NCBI RefSeq assembly: GCF_038502225.1
Contig: NC_091357.1
Location: 2,850,104-2,914,103 of the forward strand
From: Cherax quadricarinatus
Lineage: Eukaryota; Arthropoda; Malacostraca; Decapoda; Parastacidae
Direction of reading: 5' to 3'
DNA: 64,000 bases
In this document: piece after piece, positions 20,160 to 30,620 of the stretch
How positions within the stretch are numbered: the first letter of the stretch is position 1
Layout of the letters: the number at the start of each line of letters is the position of its first letter
Program-made: the position numbers and the translations under genes
Notes under the pieces: generated by a model
What the model was told of the DNA's origin: nothing
Databases searched by the model: none
What the model saw: only the letters and a program-made list of their open reading frames with translations

Positions 20160-20995
20160 AACGCCCATCATAATGTACCTCCATTGTACTAATATCCTGA
20201 TGAAAACTTCCACTACGCTCATAACTAACCACACCAAGACTGGATGGAAAGAAGTTCAGGTGTGAATGAAGAAACTGCTTTTTCAGGGACATAGGTCAGC
20301 CCAGTGTACTATGTATAACTGTCCGTTGTGTGCCTTTCTAGGAAGTTCTGGACAACCTGCTGGAAAGCTTCACATGCAGCCTACTTCAGTGGGGTCAGTG
20401 TTGATAGGAAGACTGTCGGATAACAGTTCAAGTGTTTGTTCCCCAACAAACACTCCGGCCATGTGTTTTGTGTCATTTAAAACTATTTTTTTCATTAAGA
20501 TAAAGAAACTCTGCAGCTTCACCATCCATAACCTTTCCATTAAACCTAATTTTTTTATGCAGTGATGGAAGAAATATTTTTGGAAGATGCACCAGTGTTG
20601 TGTGTTGAATTTTCCTAGGAAAAAAAACCTTTCTGTGCTGGCCATTCCTGGATCGTCCCTGCTTGTGCTGAGAGATTTGGGTAAATCCCGCCATGATTGG
20701 GATTTACCCAAATCTCTCAGCACAAGCAGTCAGTTTTCCTTTGTCACTTGAATCATCTTATATTCGTGAAACTGGATTTTCATGTTTGTTGCACATGCAA
20801 TCCAAACAGATGAATCGGCTTTCAGTGGAAAGCCGTACTAGTTGTGTATTATTAAGTGACACTCCAAACACGAAAAACTTGTCAGTGGAAGGAAAAAACA
20901 AATCTGTAAGAAATAAATTTTACAGTATGATGTCAGGTATCTACTCTGTTAAATCTATATTAAAAAAAAGGTGGTGGTCCACGACTTTTTTTTTT
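20160..20995. other. Unrecognised intronic DNA around a palindrome
   Basis: No domain or known repeat recognised apart from the palindrome at 20661-20727. Confidence 0.4.
20661..20727. repeat. Perfect 29-bp inverted repeat
   Basis: Arms 20661-20689 and 20699-20727 (GCTTGTGCTGAGAGATTTGG and on to CCC) are exact complements around a 9-base loop GCCATGATT. The perfection implies either recent origin or selection. Confidence 0.9.
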
Positions 20996-20997
20996 TT

Positions 20998-21150
20998 TTA
21001 ATTAGGCTGATCCGTGGACCGAGACGAGTTAAGCACCACTGACCCAGCCGTAAGTAGATGCTTGTCAAAACCGGGTGATACCCGGCTGGTACGGGTTGCT
21101 TCCTGGGGAAGAGGCTTAAAAGGACCCCAACAGAAACAAGCCATACACAA
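20998..21150 (+). repeat. Interspersed repeat (GACCCAGCC / CCGGCTGGTACGGG body)
   Basis: Balanced-GC block bounded by T-rich and A-rich tracts (T13 before, A18 after), as expected of a SINE-like or processed insertion. No A/B boxes seen. Confidence 0.5.
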
Positions 21151-21162
21151 AAAAAAAAAAAA

Positions 21163-21300
21163 AACACACATAAAAGAGAGAAGCTTACGACGTTTCGGTC
21201 CGACTTGGACCATTTACAAAGTCATTTACAAGTCGGACCGAAATGTCGTCGTAAGCTTCTCTCTTTTATGTGCGGGTTTTTTTTTGTGTATCGTTCCATT
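21163..21300 (+). repeat. Fold-back repeat, family G
   Basis: Arms CACATAAAAGAGAGAAGC..GTCCGACTTGGACC and their complement, ending TTTTATGTGCGGG. The left arm lacks one GAC of the GACGAC doublet; the right has GAAATGTCGTCG. Confidence 0.75.
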
Positions 21301-21599
21301 TTGTATTCGTCTATTTGTTATTTTGCTATTAATAATAATAGTTGGTTGGTTGTGTACCAATTTTCTTTAATGAATGTCCCGTATAAATGATTAATATTTT
21401 CAATACTTGAAGAACACACTTCTTATTGATCGCAGTCAGGGTGTCAGCTATAAATTATTATTTCAACGATCGCTAAATACGAATTGGTCATTCTACTTTC
21501 ATAGTGTTCTATCTTACTTTTAGTCTACGTGTAGCTTACTAAAAGGCTTTTGCTCCCGATGCTCAAGTTATAGTGTATTGTCACTCTTGCTGTGTATAG

Positions 21600-21985
21600 G
21601 TCAGGGAAGTTCCTCAACCTGTACTCCCTGGAACGCAGGCGAGAGAGATACATGATTATATACACTTGGAAAATCCTAGAGGGAATAGTACCAAACTTGC
21701 ACACTAAAATCACTTCTTATGAAAGCAGAAGGCTCGGCAGACGATGCAACATCCCTCCCCCAATGAAAAGCAGGGGCGCCATTAGCACAATAAGAGACAA
21801 CACAGTAAATGTCAGGGGCCCAAGACTGTTCAACTGCCTTAAGTATACATAAGGGGGATTATCAATAGACCCTTAGCTGTCTTCAAGATGGCGCTGGACA
21901 GGCACCTAAAGTCAGTACCTGACCAGCCGGAGCTGTGGTTCGTAGGTCGGGTTGCGTGCGGAATGCCCTCCAGGTAGACTCCAGG
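21600..21985 (+). pseudogene. LINE ORF2 C-terminal relic
   Basis: Encodes YSLERRRERYMIIYTWKILE and GPRLFNCLK, then after a frameshift a FKxxLDxxL-like part. This is the post-RT C-terminal region found in CR1/L2-type LINE ORF2s. It belongs to a different family from the two large copies here. Confidence 0.65.
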
Positions 21986-22249
21986 TATCAGATCTTACTC
22001 AACCGATATCTCCTTAATTACTATAATGGACTACCTGATAACTCAAGTGTCGTTAAGGTATCTCACAAAAATAGTGATCATGGACTTGCAAAATGGTATT
22101 CTATGTAGAAGACCATAATATATTGTGTAAGAAACTACAGGTATCTACCCAAGTTCCGTAGACTAGTTCAAGTCTTGAACATTAAAATGGTATGAAATAC
22201 CGACAGATTGTTAGGTAAGACACATATGCAACAGTTAGGTATCTTTATT

Positions 22250-22288
22250 TCGAAACGTTTCGCCTACACAGTAGGCTTCTTCAGTCGA
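22250..22288 (-). ncRNA. Hammerhead motif, family C, left arm
   Basis: Minus strand TCGA-CTGAAGA-A-GCCTAC/TGT/GTAGGC-GAAA-CGTT-TCGA. Confidence 0.76.
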
Positions 22289-22538
22289 GTACAGAAAGGT
22301 TGATAGAAGCAGAAGATACTTGAAGACGATGTAATCAGTCCATCACCCTTAAAGTTTTGAGGTGGTCAGTCCCTCAGTCTGGAGAAGAGCATTGTTCCGT
22401 TGTCTGAAACAATATTGTTTCAGACAACGGAACAATGCTCTTCTCCAGACTGAGGGACTGACCACCTCAAAACTTTAAGGGTGATGGACTGATTACATCG
22501 TCTTCAAGTATCTTCTGCTTCTATCAACCTTTCTGTAC

Positions 22539-22577
22539 TCGACTGAAGAAGCCTACTGTGTAGGCGAAACGTTTCGA
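22539..22577 (+). ncRNA. Hammerhead motif, family C, right arm
   Basis: Identical to the left-arm motif in the opposite orientation. Transcription through the whole element would give a long hairpin competing with ribozyme folding. Confidence 0.76.
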
Positions 22578-22754
22578 AATAAAGATACCTAACTGTTGCA
22601 TATGTGTCTTACCTAGTTCAAGTCTTGCCTGAGCTGCAGAAAATAAACTGGTCAGTGATACAAAATCAGAATTCCTGCCGAGAACGTATGTTGTTTCCCA
22701 AGGGAGCATTCTGGGTGCCCTACTGTTTCTGTGTTGGGAATAAATGGTTAAAAG

Positions 22755-22920
22755 ACAACACGTTGATGAAACACTTGTGTAAAAACTGGATATTTTTTTA
22801 TTCTGGAAACGTTTCGTCAGCCAGTGGCTTCTAAAGTTCAGTGAGACAAAGGTGGAAGATGAGTAGTAGTTTGAGGTAATCAGTCCCTCAGCCTGGAGTA
22901 GGTGTGTTCAGTCCAGTCGA
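22755..22920 (-). repeat. Decayed hammerhead-element half
   Basis: Contains GGAAACGTTTCGTCAGCC and AGTGGCTTC but the core is interrupted (CTAAAG in place of TTCAGTC), plus the GAGGTAATCAGTCCCTCAG box shared with families A-D. Confidence 0.6.
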
Positions 22921-22984
22921 CTAATACCCAGGTATCTACTTACTGTATTCAACAAGGCACTGGAAACATTCCTTAGAGATTCTG

Positions 22985-23250
22985 GGTCATGGTGACGTGA
23001 TAGCATGACGCAGTTTTTGCAGATTTGTTGGCTGCACATTAATGTTCTCAATCTCCCGATCCAACACATCCAAAATGTTTACGCCAAATTCTGAACCTAC
23101 CCTCCGCATGTCGTAGCAGAAATTACGATTCAGACCAAACAACGTTTTTATAATTTTTAGCTGTCCAGTTTCGGTAAATCTCAGTTTCCTGTTCTCAGCT
23201 GACAGGAGTGGAACCTTATGTGGTCTGTCAATCATGGTCGAGGACGACAA
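22985..23250 (-). pseudogene. Tc1-like transposase relic
   Basis: Minus-strand frame starts with PLLSAENRKLRF, a block I recognise from Tc1-like transposases, and ends with NVQPTNLQKLRHAI, which matches their C-terminal part. The middle with the catalytic residues is deleted or scrambled. Confidence 0.6.
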
Positions 23251-23795
23251 TGGGTAGGTGGCCGAGCGATGTATGCCCAGTTGGGTTTGTATCGTGCATC
23301 AGGCCACAATTCATATTCTGCGCCATGATGGTGCTGACATGTATAGGCCTACCAAGCAAAGCCCTTGGTGCCCTGCCTTGTTCTCACTCTCCCACCAGGC
23401 AGCTTAGAGTCAACAATCTTACTCCTCTCTCTTGCAGTTGGGCCTTGGCCCCTCTTGGCCGCCTTAACACACTGCCTGTCTACATGAACCCAGATAAAGC
23501 AAAGAAAACTCTGAAGAGTATCATTCATTCCCGCTACCAGATATACACACAATTCCACGATGCTGACCTCTCTGATTAACAAGGCTTTTTGCCCACTTTA
23601 CTTCCAGTTACTGGATGTTTTGTGTTTTTTCACAGCATTCTATAGACTGTTGTGCGTAAAAACAATAGATAATAAGAGTATCTATTTCTACAAGTATATG
23701 TACAAGGTATACAGACCACAGCTGACATCAATGACATACTACTATATAGAAAGTCGCTTGTTATGCTGAGCATTTCGGGCAAATTAGGTCCATTT
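23251..23795. other. No gene recognised
   Basis: A plus-strand frame of 123 codons (23208-23579) overlaps the transposase relic on the other strand and has no domain; I treat it as chance. 23690-23765 (TACAAGGTATACAGACC..ATATAGAAAG) recurs at 61618-61665, so it is dispersed repeat. Confidence 0.45.
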
Positions 23796-23796
23796 T

Positions 23797-23973
23797 GTCC
23801 CAGGATGCGACCCACACCAGTCGACTAACGCCCAGGTACCCATTTTACTGATGGATGAATATGGACAACCGGTGTAAGGAAACACACCCAATGTTTCCAA
23901 CCTTCGCCGGGAATCGAACCCGAACCCTCACCATGTGAAGCGATAGCTTATGCCACCAGACCGCGGGCCACCA
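23797..23973 (-). repeat. tRNA-derived SINE
   Basis: Minus strand carries GGTGGCATAAGCTATCGC, CTTCACATGGTGAGGG and B box GGTTCGATTCC; same family as 45285-45530 with a decayed A box. Confidence 0.75.
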
Positions 23974-24066
23974 TAAACAATATCCAACAATCACTCCACG
24001 ATCAAAGTCACTTAGTTCACATTTCTTCCTTTTTCTGATATTTATTCTGAACCTCTTGGTCATGAT

Positions 24067-24206
24067 CAGTGTTCGCATCGCTATTGGGCCGTGCGGACGT
24101 GCTGCGCAGTAGCTCCTGATTGAGTTGGCTTTTGCGCAGTGTTCGCATCGCTATTGGGCCGTGCGGACGTGCTGCGCAGTAGCTCCTGATTGAGTTGGCT
24201 TTTGCG
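24067..24206 (+). repeat. Two tandem 70-bp 5' monomers of the LINE
   Basis: 24067-24136 and 24137-24206 are identical repeats starting CAGTGTTCGCATCGC. A third unit begins (CAGTGTT) and then runs into the 5' UTR. The monomers are GC-rich. Tandem 5' monomers act as promoters in mouse L1; promoter activity here is inferred. Confidence 0.8.
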
Positions 24207-24269
24207 CAGTGTTGACGTGTACTTGGCTCTGTGAAGACCTGTTTGCGCGCTCTCTAGAATTGAAGCAAG

Positions 24270-25106
24270 ATGCCCTCCATCGAGCAACTTTACCAACAGC
24301 TTAAGGAAGAATTGAGGTTGGCGAATATGGAAATTCGGCGACTGACCGAGGAAAACAAAAAGATTCGGAGTAGTCCTCCTGTTTTGAGTCCTCAGGTCAA
24401 GAAGGGAAACTGGTCAGTGGCTGGACAGCAGGGAAAGAAGTTGACGATCAAGAAGACGAATGGAAAGGTAGAAACGATGAAGAAGAAAGAGACTGCCGTG
24501 GAAACTGTTGTGGAAACATCCAATACATTCTCAGTGCTACCCGACGAATGTGAGTCGAATACTGGGAACGTCACGACGAAAGACATTAAGGAAGGTACGA
24601 ATATTGTTGTTGTTGGGGATAGCCAAGTTAGGTATATGGATAGGGCGTTCTGCTTGAAGGACAGGAGTAGGAGACAGAGAGTTTGCTTTCCTGGGGCTGG
24701 GATGGAGGATATTGTTAGCCGTCTGGATGACATCATGAGAGGTAATGGGAGCAATCCTATTATCTGTCTCAGTGCTGGAGGCAACGATGTTGGCAGACGT
24801 AGGAGTGAGGACCTGATTAGCAGGTATAGGTCAGCAATAGAAATAATTAGAAGTAAGGGTGGGAACCCTCTCATATGTGGTATTTTGCCAAGGAGGGGAG
24901 TTGGAAATGAATGGTTGTCCAGGGCAATTGGTGTCAATTGCTGGCTGGACAAATACTGTAAGGAAAATGCGGTAACATTCATCGACAACTGGGACCTCTT
25001 CTATGGCAGAAATGACATGTATGCTAGGGATGGGGTTCACTTATCTAGGTGTGGGGTGGGAGCACTGGCAACTGCAGTGGAGGGAGCAGTTAGGACTTTA
25101 AACTAG
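24270..25106 (+). CDS. CR1-like ORF1 with SGNH/esterase domain
   Basis: 278 residues, intact. N-terminal coiled coil (residues 4-35), a Lys-rich linker, then an SGNH hydrolase with GDSQVRYMD near residue 116, SAGGNDVG near 170 and DGVHLS near 253. It aligns over its length with the minus-strand copy at 18926-19765. The ATG lies in an AAGATG context. The stop is 15 bases before the ORF2 ATG, so ORF2 probably depends on reinitiation or a similar mechanism. Confidence 0.92.
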   Translation: MPSIEQLYQQLKEELRLANMEIRRLTEENKKIRSSPPVLSPQVKKGNWSVAGQQGKKLTIKKTNGKVETMKKKETAVETVVETSNTFSVLPDECESNTGNVTTKDIKEGTNIVVVGDSQVRYMDRAFCLKDRSRRQRVCFPGAGMEDIVSRLDDIMRGNGSNPIICLSAGGNDVGRRRSEDLISRYRSAIEIIRSKGGNPLICGILPRRGVGNEWLSRAIGVNCWLDKYCKENAVTFIDNWDLFYGRNDMYARDGVHLSRCGVGALATAVEGAVRTLN

Positions 25107-25120
25107 GAATAGTTAGTGGT

Positions 25121-28061
25121 ATGGGTTTTGGCAGGAAAACAGTGAAGTCCCAGTGTAGTAATATTACGAGTTCTAGGGGAACTAGTAATAATAAGAACGA
25201 GATAGATATTGAAAAGCCAGGGACCTTGGGTGATAAGGACAGTAATAGGTTTAGTAGAAAAATAGAAATGAGCAGGAAGGGTAAAGAGAAAGGAGAGTCT
25301 TTCAATGTTTATTATGCTAATTGCCGTAGTGCTAGGAATAAGATGGACGAGTTGAGATTAGTTGCTAGTGTAGGTAACATTGATGTATTTGCCTTAACTG
25401 AGACGTGGTTTAATTCAAAAAGTCGGGACATGCCTGCGGAATGTCATATTCAGGGTTTTAAATTGTTCCAAGAAGATAGAAGTATTGGGAGGGGGGGGTG
25501 GGGTGGCATTGTATGTCCGAGATCGCTTGAACTGTTGCATAAAAACGGGTATTAAGTCTGAAGTAACACATACAGAGTCTGTTTGGATAGAATTTTCAGA
25601 GGGGCATGAAAAACTGATTTTAGGAGTGATATACCGTCCCCCAAACTTAGATAGGGACCAAGGGAAACTACTATGGGAGGAAATTGTTAAGGCCACAAGG
25701 CACGATAATGTAGTAATTCTAGGAGACTTTAACTTTAGTCATGTTGATTGGAATTTCTTGACTGGGAATTTAGAATCATACGACTTCTTAGAAGTATTTC
25801 AGGATTGTTTTTTGAAGCAGTTTGTGACAGAACCTACAAGGGGAAATAACCTGCTTGACTTAGTTATGGCAAACAATGAATCCCTTGTTAATAATTTAGA
25901 AATTTCAGAGGAACTGGGTGCTAGCGACCACAAATCAATTACATTTAGCATTGAATGGAAGTACGATAGTAGCGATAACTCAGTAACAGTCCCAGATTTT
26001 CGCTTAGCAGATTACGATGGGCTTAGAGAACACTTATCATCTGTTGACTGGGGTAACGAAGAGAGCTATCAATATGACAGTTTTCTGAACACTATACATG
26101 CTGCTCAAAGAGCGTTTATCCCATATAAAGAAATTAGATCAAATAGAAATGACCCAAAATGGATGAATAATAGGCTCAAATATCTACTAGGGCATAAGAA
26201 AGGAATTTATAGGCGTATCAAAAGAGGTGAGGGTCATCTTATGAATCAGTATATTGACATTAAGAGGGACATTAAAAAGGGGATAAGAAAAGCTAAAAGG
26301 GACTATGAAATTAAAGTTGCTAGGGATTCTAAAACTAACCCAAAAAGTTTTTTCCAGGTCTATAGAACAAAAGTTAGAGATAAGATAGGTCCCCTTAAAA
26401 ATAACTATGGGCACCTTACTGACAAAGAGAATGAAATGTGCTTGATTTTAAATAATTATTTTCTCTCAGTTTTTACACAGGAAGACACTAACAATATTCC
26501 AGTAATTAATTTTTACAGTGGGCTAGAAGAAGATAAATTATGTAACATCACAGTCACTAGTGAGATGGTTGTGAAGCAGATAGACAGACTGAAGCAAAAT
26601 AAGTCGCCGGGTCCTGATGAGGTTTTTTCAAGGGTTCTTAAGGAATGCAAAATGGAACTCTGTGAACCATTAACTAATATTTTTAATTTATCTCTTCAAA
26701 CAGGTGTAGTGTCTGATATGTGGAAGATGGCTAATGTAACTCCTATTTTTAAAACAGGGGACAAGTCGTTACCGTCAAATTACCGCCCAATAAGCCTGAC
26801 CTCAATTGTAGGCAAATTACTAGAGTCAATTATAGCTGAGATTATAAGAAGCCATCTCGATAAGCATAGCTTGATTAATGATACTCAGCATGGATTCACA
26901 AGAGGCCGGTCTTGTCTAACTAATTTATTAACTTTCTTCAGTAAAGCTTTTGAGGCTGTTGACCACAATAAAGAATTTGATATTATTTACTTAGATTTTA
27001 GTAAGGCTTTTGATAGAGTTCCGCACCATAGACTGTTAAAGAAAGTGGCAGCTCATGGCATTGGGGGAAAAGTGCTCTCGTGGATCGAGTCATGGCTCAC
27101 TGACAGGAAGCAGAGAGTGTCCATAAATGGGGTTAAATCCGAGTGGGGATCTGTAACAAGTGGCGTTCCACAGGGATCAGTCTTGGGCCCGTTGTTGTTT
27201 ATAATATATATCAATGATCTTGATGAGGGAATTACTAGTGATATGAGCAAATTCGCCGATGACACAAAGATAGGTAGGATAATTGATTCAAACGTAGATG
27301 TTATGGAACTTCAGGAGGATTTAAACAAACTCTATTCTTGGTCAGAAAAGTGGCAGATGCAGTTCAATGTAGATAAATGCAAGGTTCTGAAGCTTGGGAG
27401 TGCCCATAACCCTAGTACTTATAAGTTAAATGATGTAGAACTTAGCCATACAGATTGCGAAAAGGACTTGGGGGTTATGGTGAGCAGCAACCTTAAACCA
27501 AGACAGCAATGCCTAAGCGTACGTAATAAGGCAAATAGATTACTGGGATTTATATCAAGAAGTGTAAGCAACAGAAGTCCAGAGGTCATACTGCAGCTTT
27601 ATACATCATTAGTAAGGCCTCACCTAGATTATGCAGCTCAGTTCTGGTCTCCGTATTACAAAATGGACATAAATTCGTTAGAAAACATTCAGCGTAGGAT
27701 GACTAAATTAATACATAGCATTAGAAATCTTCCTTATGAAGAAAGATTGAAGACTCTTAAGTTACATTCACTTGTTAGACGAAGAATGAGGGGAGACCTG
27801 ATCGAAGTGTATAAGTGGAAGATAGGTATTAATAAAGGGGATATTAATAAGGTCTTGAGGATGTCTCTCCAAGAGAGAACCCGCAGTAATGGATTTAAAT
27901 TAGATAAGTTTAGATTTAGAAAGGACATAGGAAAGTATTGGTTTGGAAATAGGGTAGTTGATGAGTGGAACAGTCTACCTAGTTGGGTTATTGAGGCTGG
28001 GACTTTGGGTAGTTTCAAATCTAGGTTGGATAAGTACATGAGTGGGAGGGGTTGGATTTGA
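25121..28061 (+). pseudogene. CR1-like ORF2 (APE endonuclease-RT) with one frameshift
   Basis: ORF2 encodes endonuclease motifs YYANCRSARNK, ALTETW, YRPPN, LGDFNFSHVDW and LGASDHKSI. These are followed by RT motifs NYRPISLTSIVGKLLESII, HGFTRGRSC, LDFSKAFDRVPH, GVPQGSVLGPLLF and the catalytic FADD (near 27255), ending KYMSGRGW. The only break I see is in the G-run near 25490-25505, where the sequence has an extra four bases relative to the GRGGGVALYV-type reading, moving the frame by +1. The first frame is open to 25555 and the second from 25485, so they overlap across the lesion. It could be a true mutation or an assembly error in a homopolymer. Otherwise the length and motif order are those of a complete CR1 ORF2. 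Confidence 0.9.
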
Positions 28062-28192
28062 GTGGGACTTTCACATCAGAGCTTATTTCTTGGGTGGCAT
28101 TGAAAATTGGGTTGGGCAAATGTTTTGTTAGTGGGATGAATTGTAAAGGACCTGCCTAGTATGGGCCAGCAGGCCTCCTGCAGTGTTCCTCC

Positions 28193-28219
28193 TTTCTTAT
28201 GTTCTTATGTTCTTATGTT
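28193..28219 (+). repeat. CR1-type 3' octamer repeats
   Basis: Three TTCTTATG units preceded by GCAGTGTTCCTCC. The same 3' boundary appears reversed at 15351-15385 and 61352-61380, and plus-sense at 32733-32767 and 62710-62728. Confidence 0.85.
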
Positions 28220-28350
28220 AATTCTTTTAGAGTCATCCATTATCACAGATTAACTTTACCTGGAGGAGTAACTACGTCAGAATATCACTGATCAAGAATT
28301 TTGCAGTGAATGTTTTGCTATTTACAGTCAAAATTCCAACTGTTTGAGAT

Positions 28351-28575
28351 GACAGGTGTGGGTCTGGTGCAGGTGTGACTGAGACAGGTGTGGGTCTGGT
28401 GCAGGTGTGACTGAGACAGGTGTGGGTCTGGTGCAGGTGTGACTGAGACAGGTGTGGGTCTGGTGCAGGTGTGACTGAGACAGGTGTGGGTCTGGTGCAG
28501 GTGTGACTGAGACAGGTGTGGGTCTGGTGCAGGTGTGACTGAGACAGGTGTGGGTCTGGTGCAGGTGTGACAGAC
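28351..28575. repeat. 32-bp minisatellite
   Basis: About seven near-identical units of ACAGGTGTGGGTCTGG + TGCAGGTGTGACTGAG. Lies 70 bases before exon 2. Confidence 0.95.
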
Positions 28576-28642
28576 AGGTGTATGACTGAGACAGTTATTT
28601 CACTGGGGAAATTGTGATCTCCGACACATGTGTATATTACAG

Positions 28643-28861
28643 GAGACACATCTGCCTTGGTGGGACGGCGGACACTGCAGATGTAAAGGGAAAGTGTGTG
28701 TCCCTGAGGAGGCCGCTCTAAAAGTGTCCATGAAGGGAGTGGGCGGCACTTGTGGGCGGCGGTCCTGGACGGCGGGCGGCAAGCAGCGGGTGGTGTCTCT
28801 CTACTTGGACAGTGACATGCAAGACTACTACTGGATGGGACTCGAACAAATCATACGAGAG
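28643..28861 (+). CDS. Exon 2 of the putative glycosyltransferase
   Basis: 73 codons in phase 0 at both ends. The acceptor is TATATTACAG and the donor GAG|GTAAAG. It encodes a Cys- and Gly-rich luminal stem (HCRCKGKVCV, GGTCGRRSW) and then the first strand of the catalytic domain, RVVSLYLDSD. A conserved YYWMGLEQIIRE follows, whose sense continues directly into exon 3. This VVS-x-Y start followed by a helix and then PGW-x-x-R-x-Y is the usual entry to the GT-A-like domain of this family. The exon is GC-rich compared with its AT-rich surroundings. The gene has no certain name; I recognise the domain pattern, not a specific orthologue. Confidence 0.8.
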
Positions 28862-29295
28862 GTAAAGACCTTTGATTTCTCATTCAGTACCATTGGCTTT
28901 TCTACGGGAGGGAGAAGGTTGATTCGATGCTGGTGAAGGGATCTTGATGCAAGGAAATGACACTATCAAGGTATTGACAGTGACACTCCTTTTCCTTGGA
29001 ATAAACCTGCTTACCATTCCTCCTGGTGCTATGACCCCAACGTGTCTAGAGCTCCCAATGAATATAAAATATAAAATTATAATGTCTGATCTGGTTTGAT
29101 GATAAATTCAGCTGTTATACTGAGGTCTGTTTGCGAGATTTCGAGTAACTTCTTGTGTGTCTGCACTAGCGTCTCAGTTGCACAGGTCTCTGGCAGTAGA
29201 TTTGAAAGTTACGAACTTGTATCCTTCGGCCACTTACCATGGGATGACTCGACCTGGGTAAATGAATGGAAAGTGAACCCAATCTCTCTGGAACT
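28862..29295. other. Start of intron 2, nothing recognised
   Basis: Unique-looking AT-rich sequence; no repeats or domains seen. Confidence 0.5.
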
Positions 29296-29578
29296 AACCC
29301 ACAGACTCTCTCTTTGGAACTACCCACAGACCCACTCTCTCTCTGGAACTACCCACAGACCCACTCTCTCTCTGGAACTACCCACAGACCCACTCTCTCT
29401 CTGGAACTATCCACAGACCCACTCTCTCTCTGGAACTATCCACAGACCCACTCTCTCTCTGGAACTACCCACAGACCCACTCTCTCTCTGGAACTACCCA
29501 CAGACCCACTCTCTCTCTGGAACTACCCACAGACCCACTCTCTCTCTGGAACTACCCACAGACCCTCTCTCTCTCCCC

Positions 29579-29627
<49 letters not shown>

Positions 29628-29635
29628 CGTCTCTC
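29280..29635. repeat. 29-bp minisatellite grading into (CT)n
   Basis: About ten units of GGAACTACCCACAGACCC + ACTCTCTCTCT, then about 25 CT dinucleotides. The CT part of the unit and the pure (CT)n tract suggest the array grew from the microsatellite. Confidence 0.95.
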
Positions 29636-30094
29636 TCTGTCTCTCCAATAAGAAATGCTTGGAACAGAAAACAAAAACTTAAGCAACAAGAAATGGAACA
29701 CTTTATTAGTGGGTTAAACAGATCTAACACTAAGCCTAGCCTAGAAAAAAAATGGCTATGAAAAAGACTGACAATGTTGCTCTTGGAAATGCTGACCTCA
29801 TAAATAACAAACAACTGGACCAAAACATCCAGACGTGAAAATTCTCCCATCTCATATTACAACAAATTTAGAGTATGCTTTTGAAGGTTGAAAGTCATTA
29901 ATTTTACAAGTCAAAATGCTGATGAGAATGATTGCCTCTTCTTCATGAGTATGACTTAGCCACTGCATTAAATAAGTGTCGACCAACAGCCCTTGGAGAT
30001 GACATAACTAAAGATATCCACAGAACTTTAGCGTGTTGCATCGATGGTGTCCTTATTATTTCCTGGACAAGTATCCTTAAACCGCAACAATCTG

Positions 30095-30620
30095 ATAACA
30101 TTTAAACCAGTTTCCTTAACTAGTTATCAATATACAATATTTGAAAGAACATTGCCTAAATTATACTATAGACTCAGCCAATATTCTCACCTTATCTCTG
30201 TAGTTTTATGAAAGGGAAAAAGTGTCCACACACTTCTAGTTTTACCACATTCCTTGATCTAATATCTGCATTTGATATCACAAACAAAATTGCTATCCTT
30301 CATGAATTAACCAAAATTCAATTGGATGATAGGTTATCTGTCAGAGTATTCTCTGTTTTCTACCAAGGTTTTAGAAGCGAACTAAAATGTCCGTAGGTAC
30401 ACCACAGGGAGAGCTTCTTAGTCCCATGCTATTTAATGTCCGGATTAATGCTCTCTTATGTGCTCTACATATCTCACCGAAACATACAGCTATAACGATG
30501 ACATCATGATCCATACAACAGGCCAAAAAAAAAAAAAAAATACCATTCTTACCGTATTTAAAGTAACGTGAAATGAATACCATTCTTAATGTAGTTAACG
30601 TAATAGACTAGGCCTCGTCA
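30095..30620 (+). pseudogene. I/R1-type LINE reverse transcriptase relic
   Basis: Fragments in shifting frames resemble RP-x-SLTS, a FxKGKS-like segment, LDL-SAFD, VGTPQGELLSPMLFN and YNDDIMI (the catalytic Y-x-DD at about 30493-30504). Several stops and frameshifts make it non-functional. The RNase H relic at 31725-31916 has the same strand and order, so both probably come from one element. Confidence 0.7.

Larger units (their letters stand above)
22178..22612 (+). mobile_element. Fold-back hammerhead element, family C
   Basis: Bracketed by a perfect 15-bp direct repeat (ctagttcaagtcttg at 22163-22177 and 22613-22627). It has two almost identical arms of about 190 bp in inverted orientation with their inner ends meeting near 22416 (GAAACAATATTGTTTC). 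The left outer edge has the minus-strand hairpin GGTAT-TTC-ATACC (22199-22211); the right arm stops at ATGTGTCTTAC. Confidence 0.88.
24067..28219 (+). mobile_element. CR1-like non-LTR retrotransposon, nearly intact plus-strand copy
   Basis: Complete layout: two 70-bp 5' monomers, 5' UTR, ORF1, ORF2, 3' UTR and a terminal octamer repeat TTCTTATG in three copies (about 28193-28216). The terminal short repeat without poly(A) is the signature of CR1-type LINEs. It is not interrupted by other elements. No target duplication was recognised, as in the minus-strand copy. Confidence 0.9.

Noticed and set aside
23208..23579. 123-codon plus-strand frame
   Set aside because: Overlaps a minus-strand Tc1-like relic and has no recognisable motif.
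28628..28936. Reading the 102-codon frame around exon 2 as a complete small gene
   Set aside because: The conserved part is exactly bounded by splice sites and continues in exon 3; the flanking codons are intronic.
29096..29761. Long frame with LSLELPTDP repeats
   Set aside because: Generated by the 29-bp minisatellite plus (CT)n; period not a multiple of three, and neighbouring frames show the same peptide shifted.
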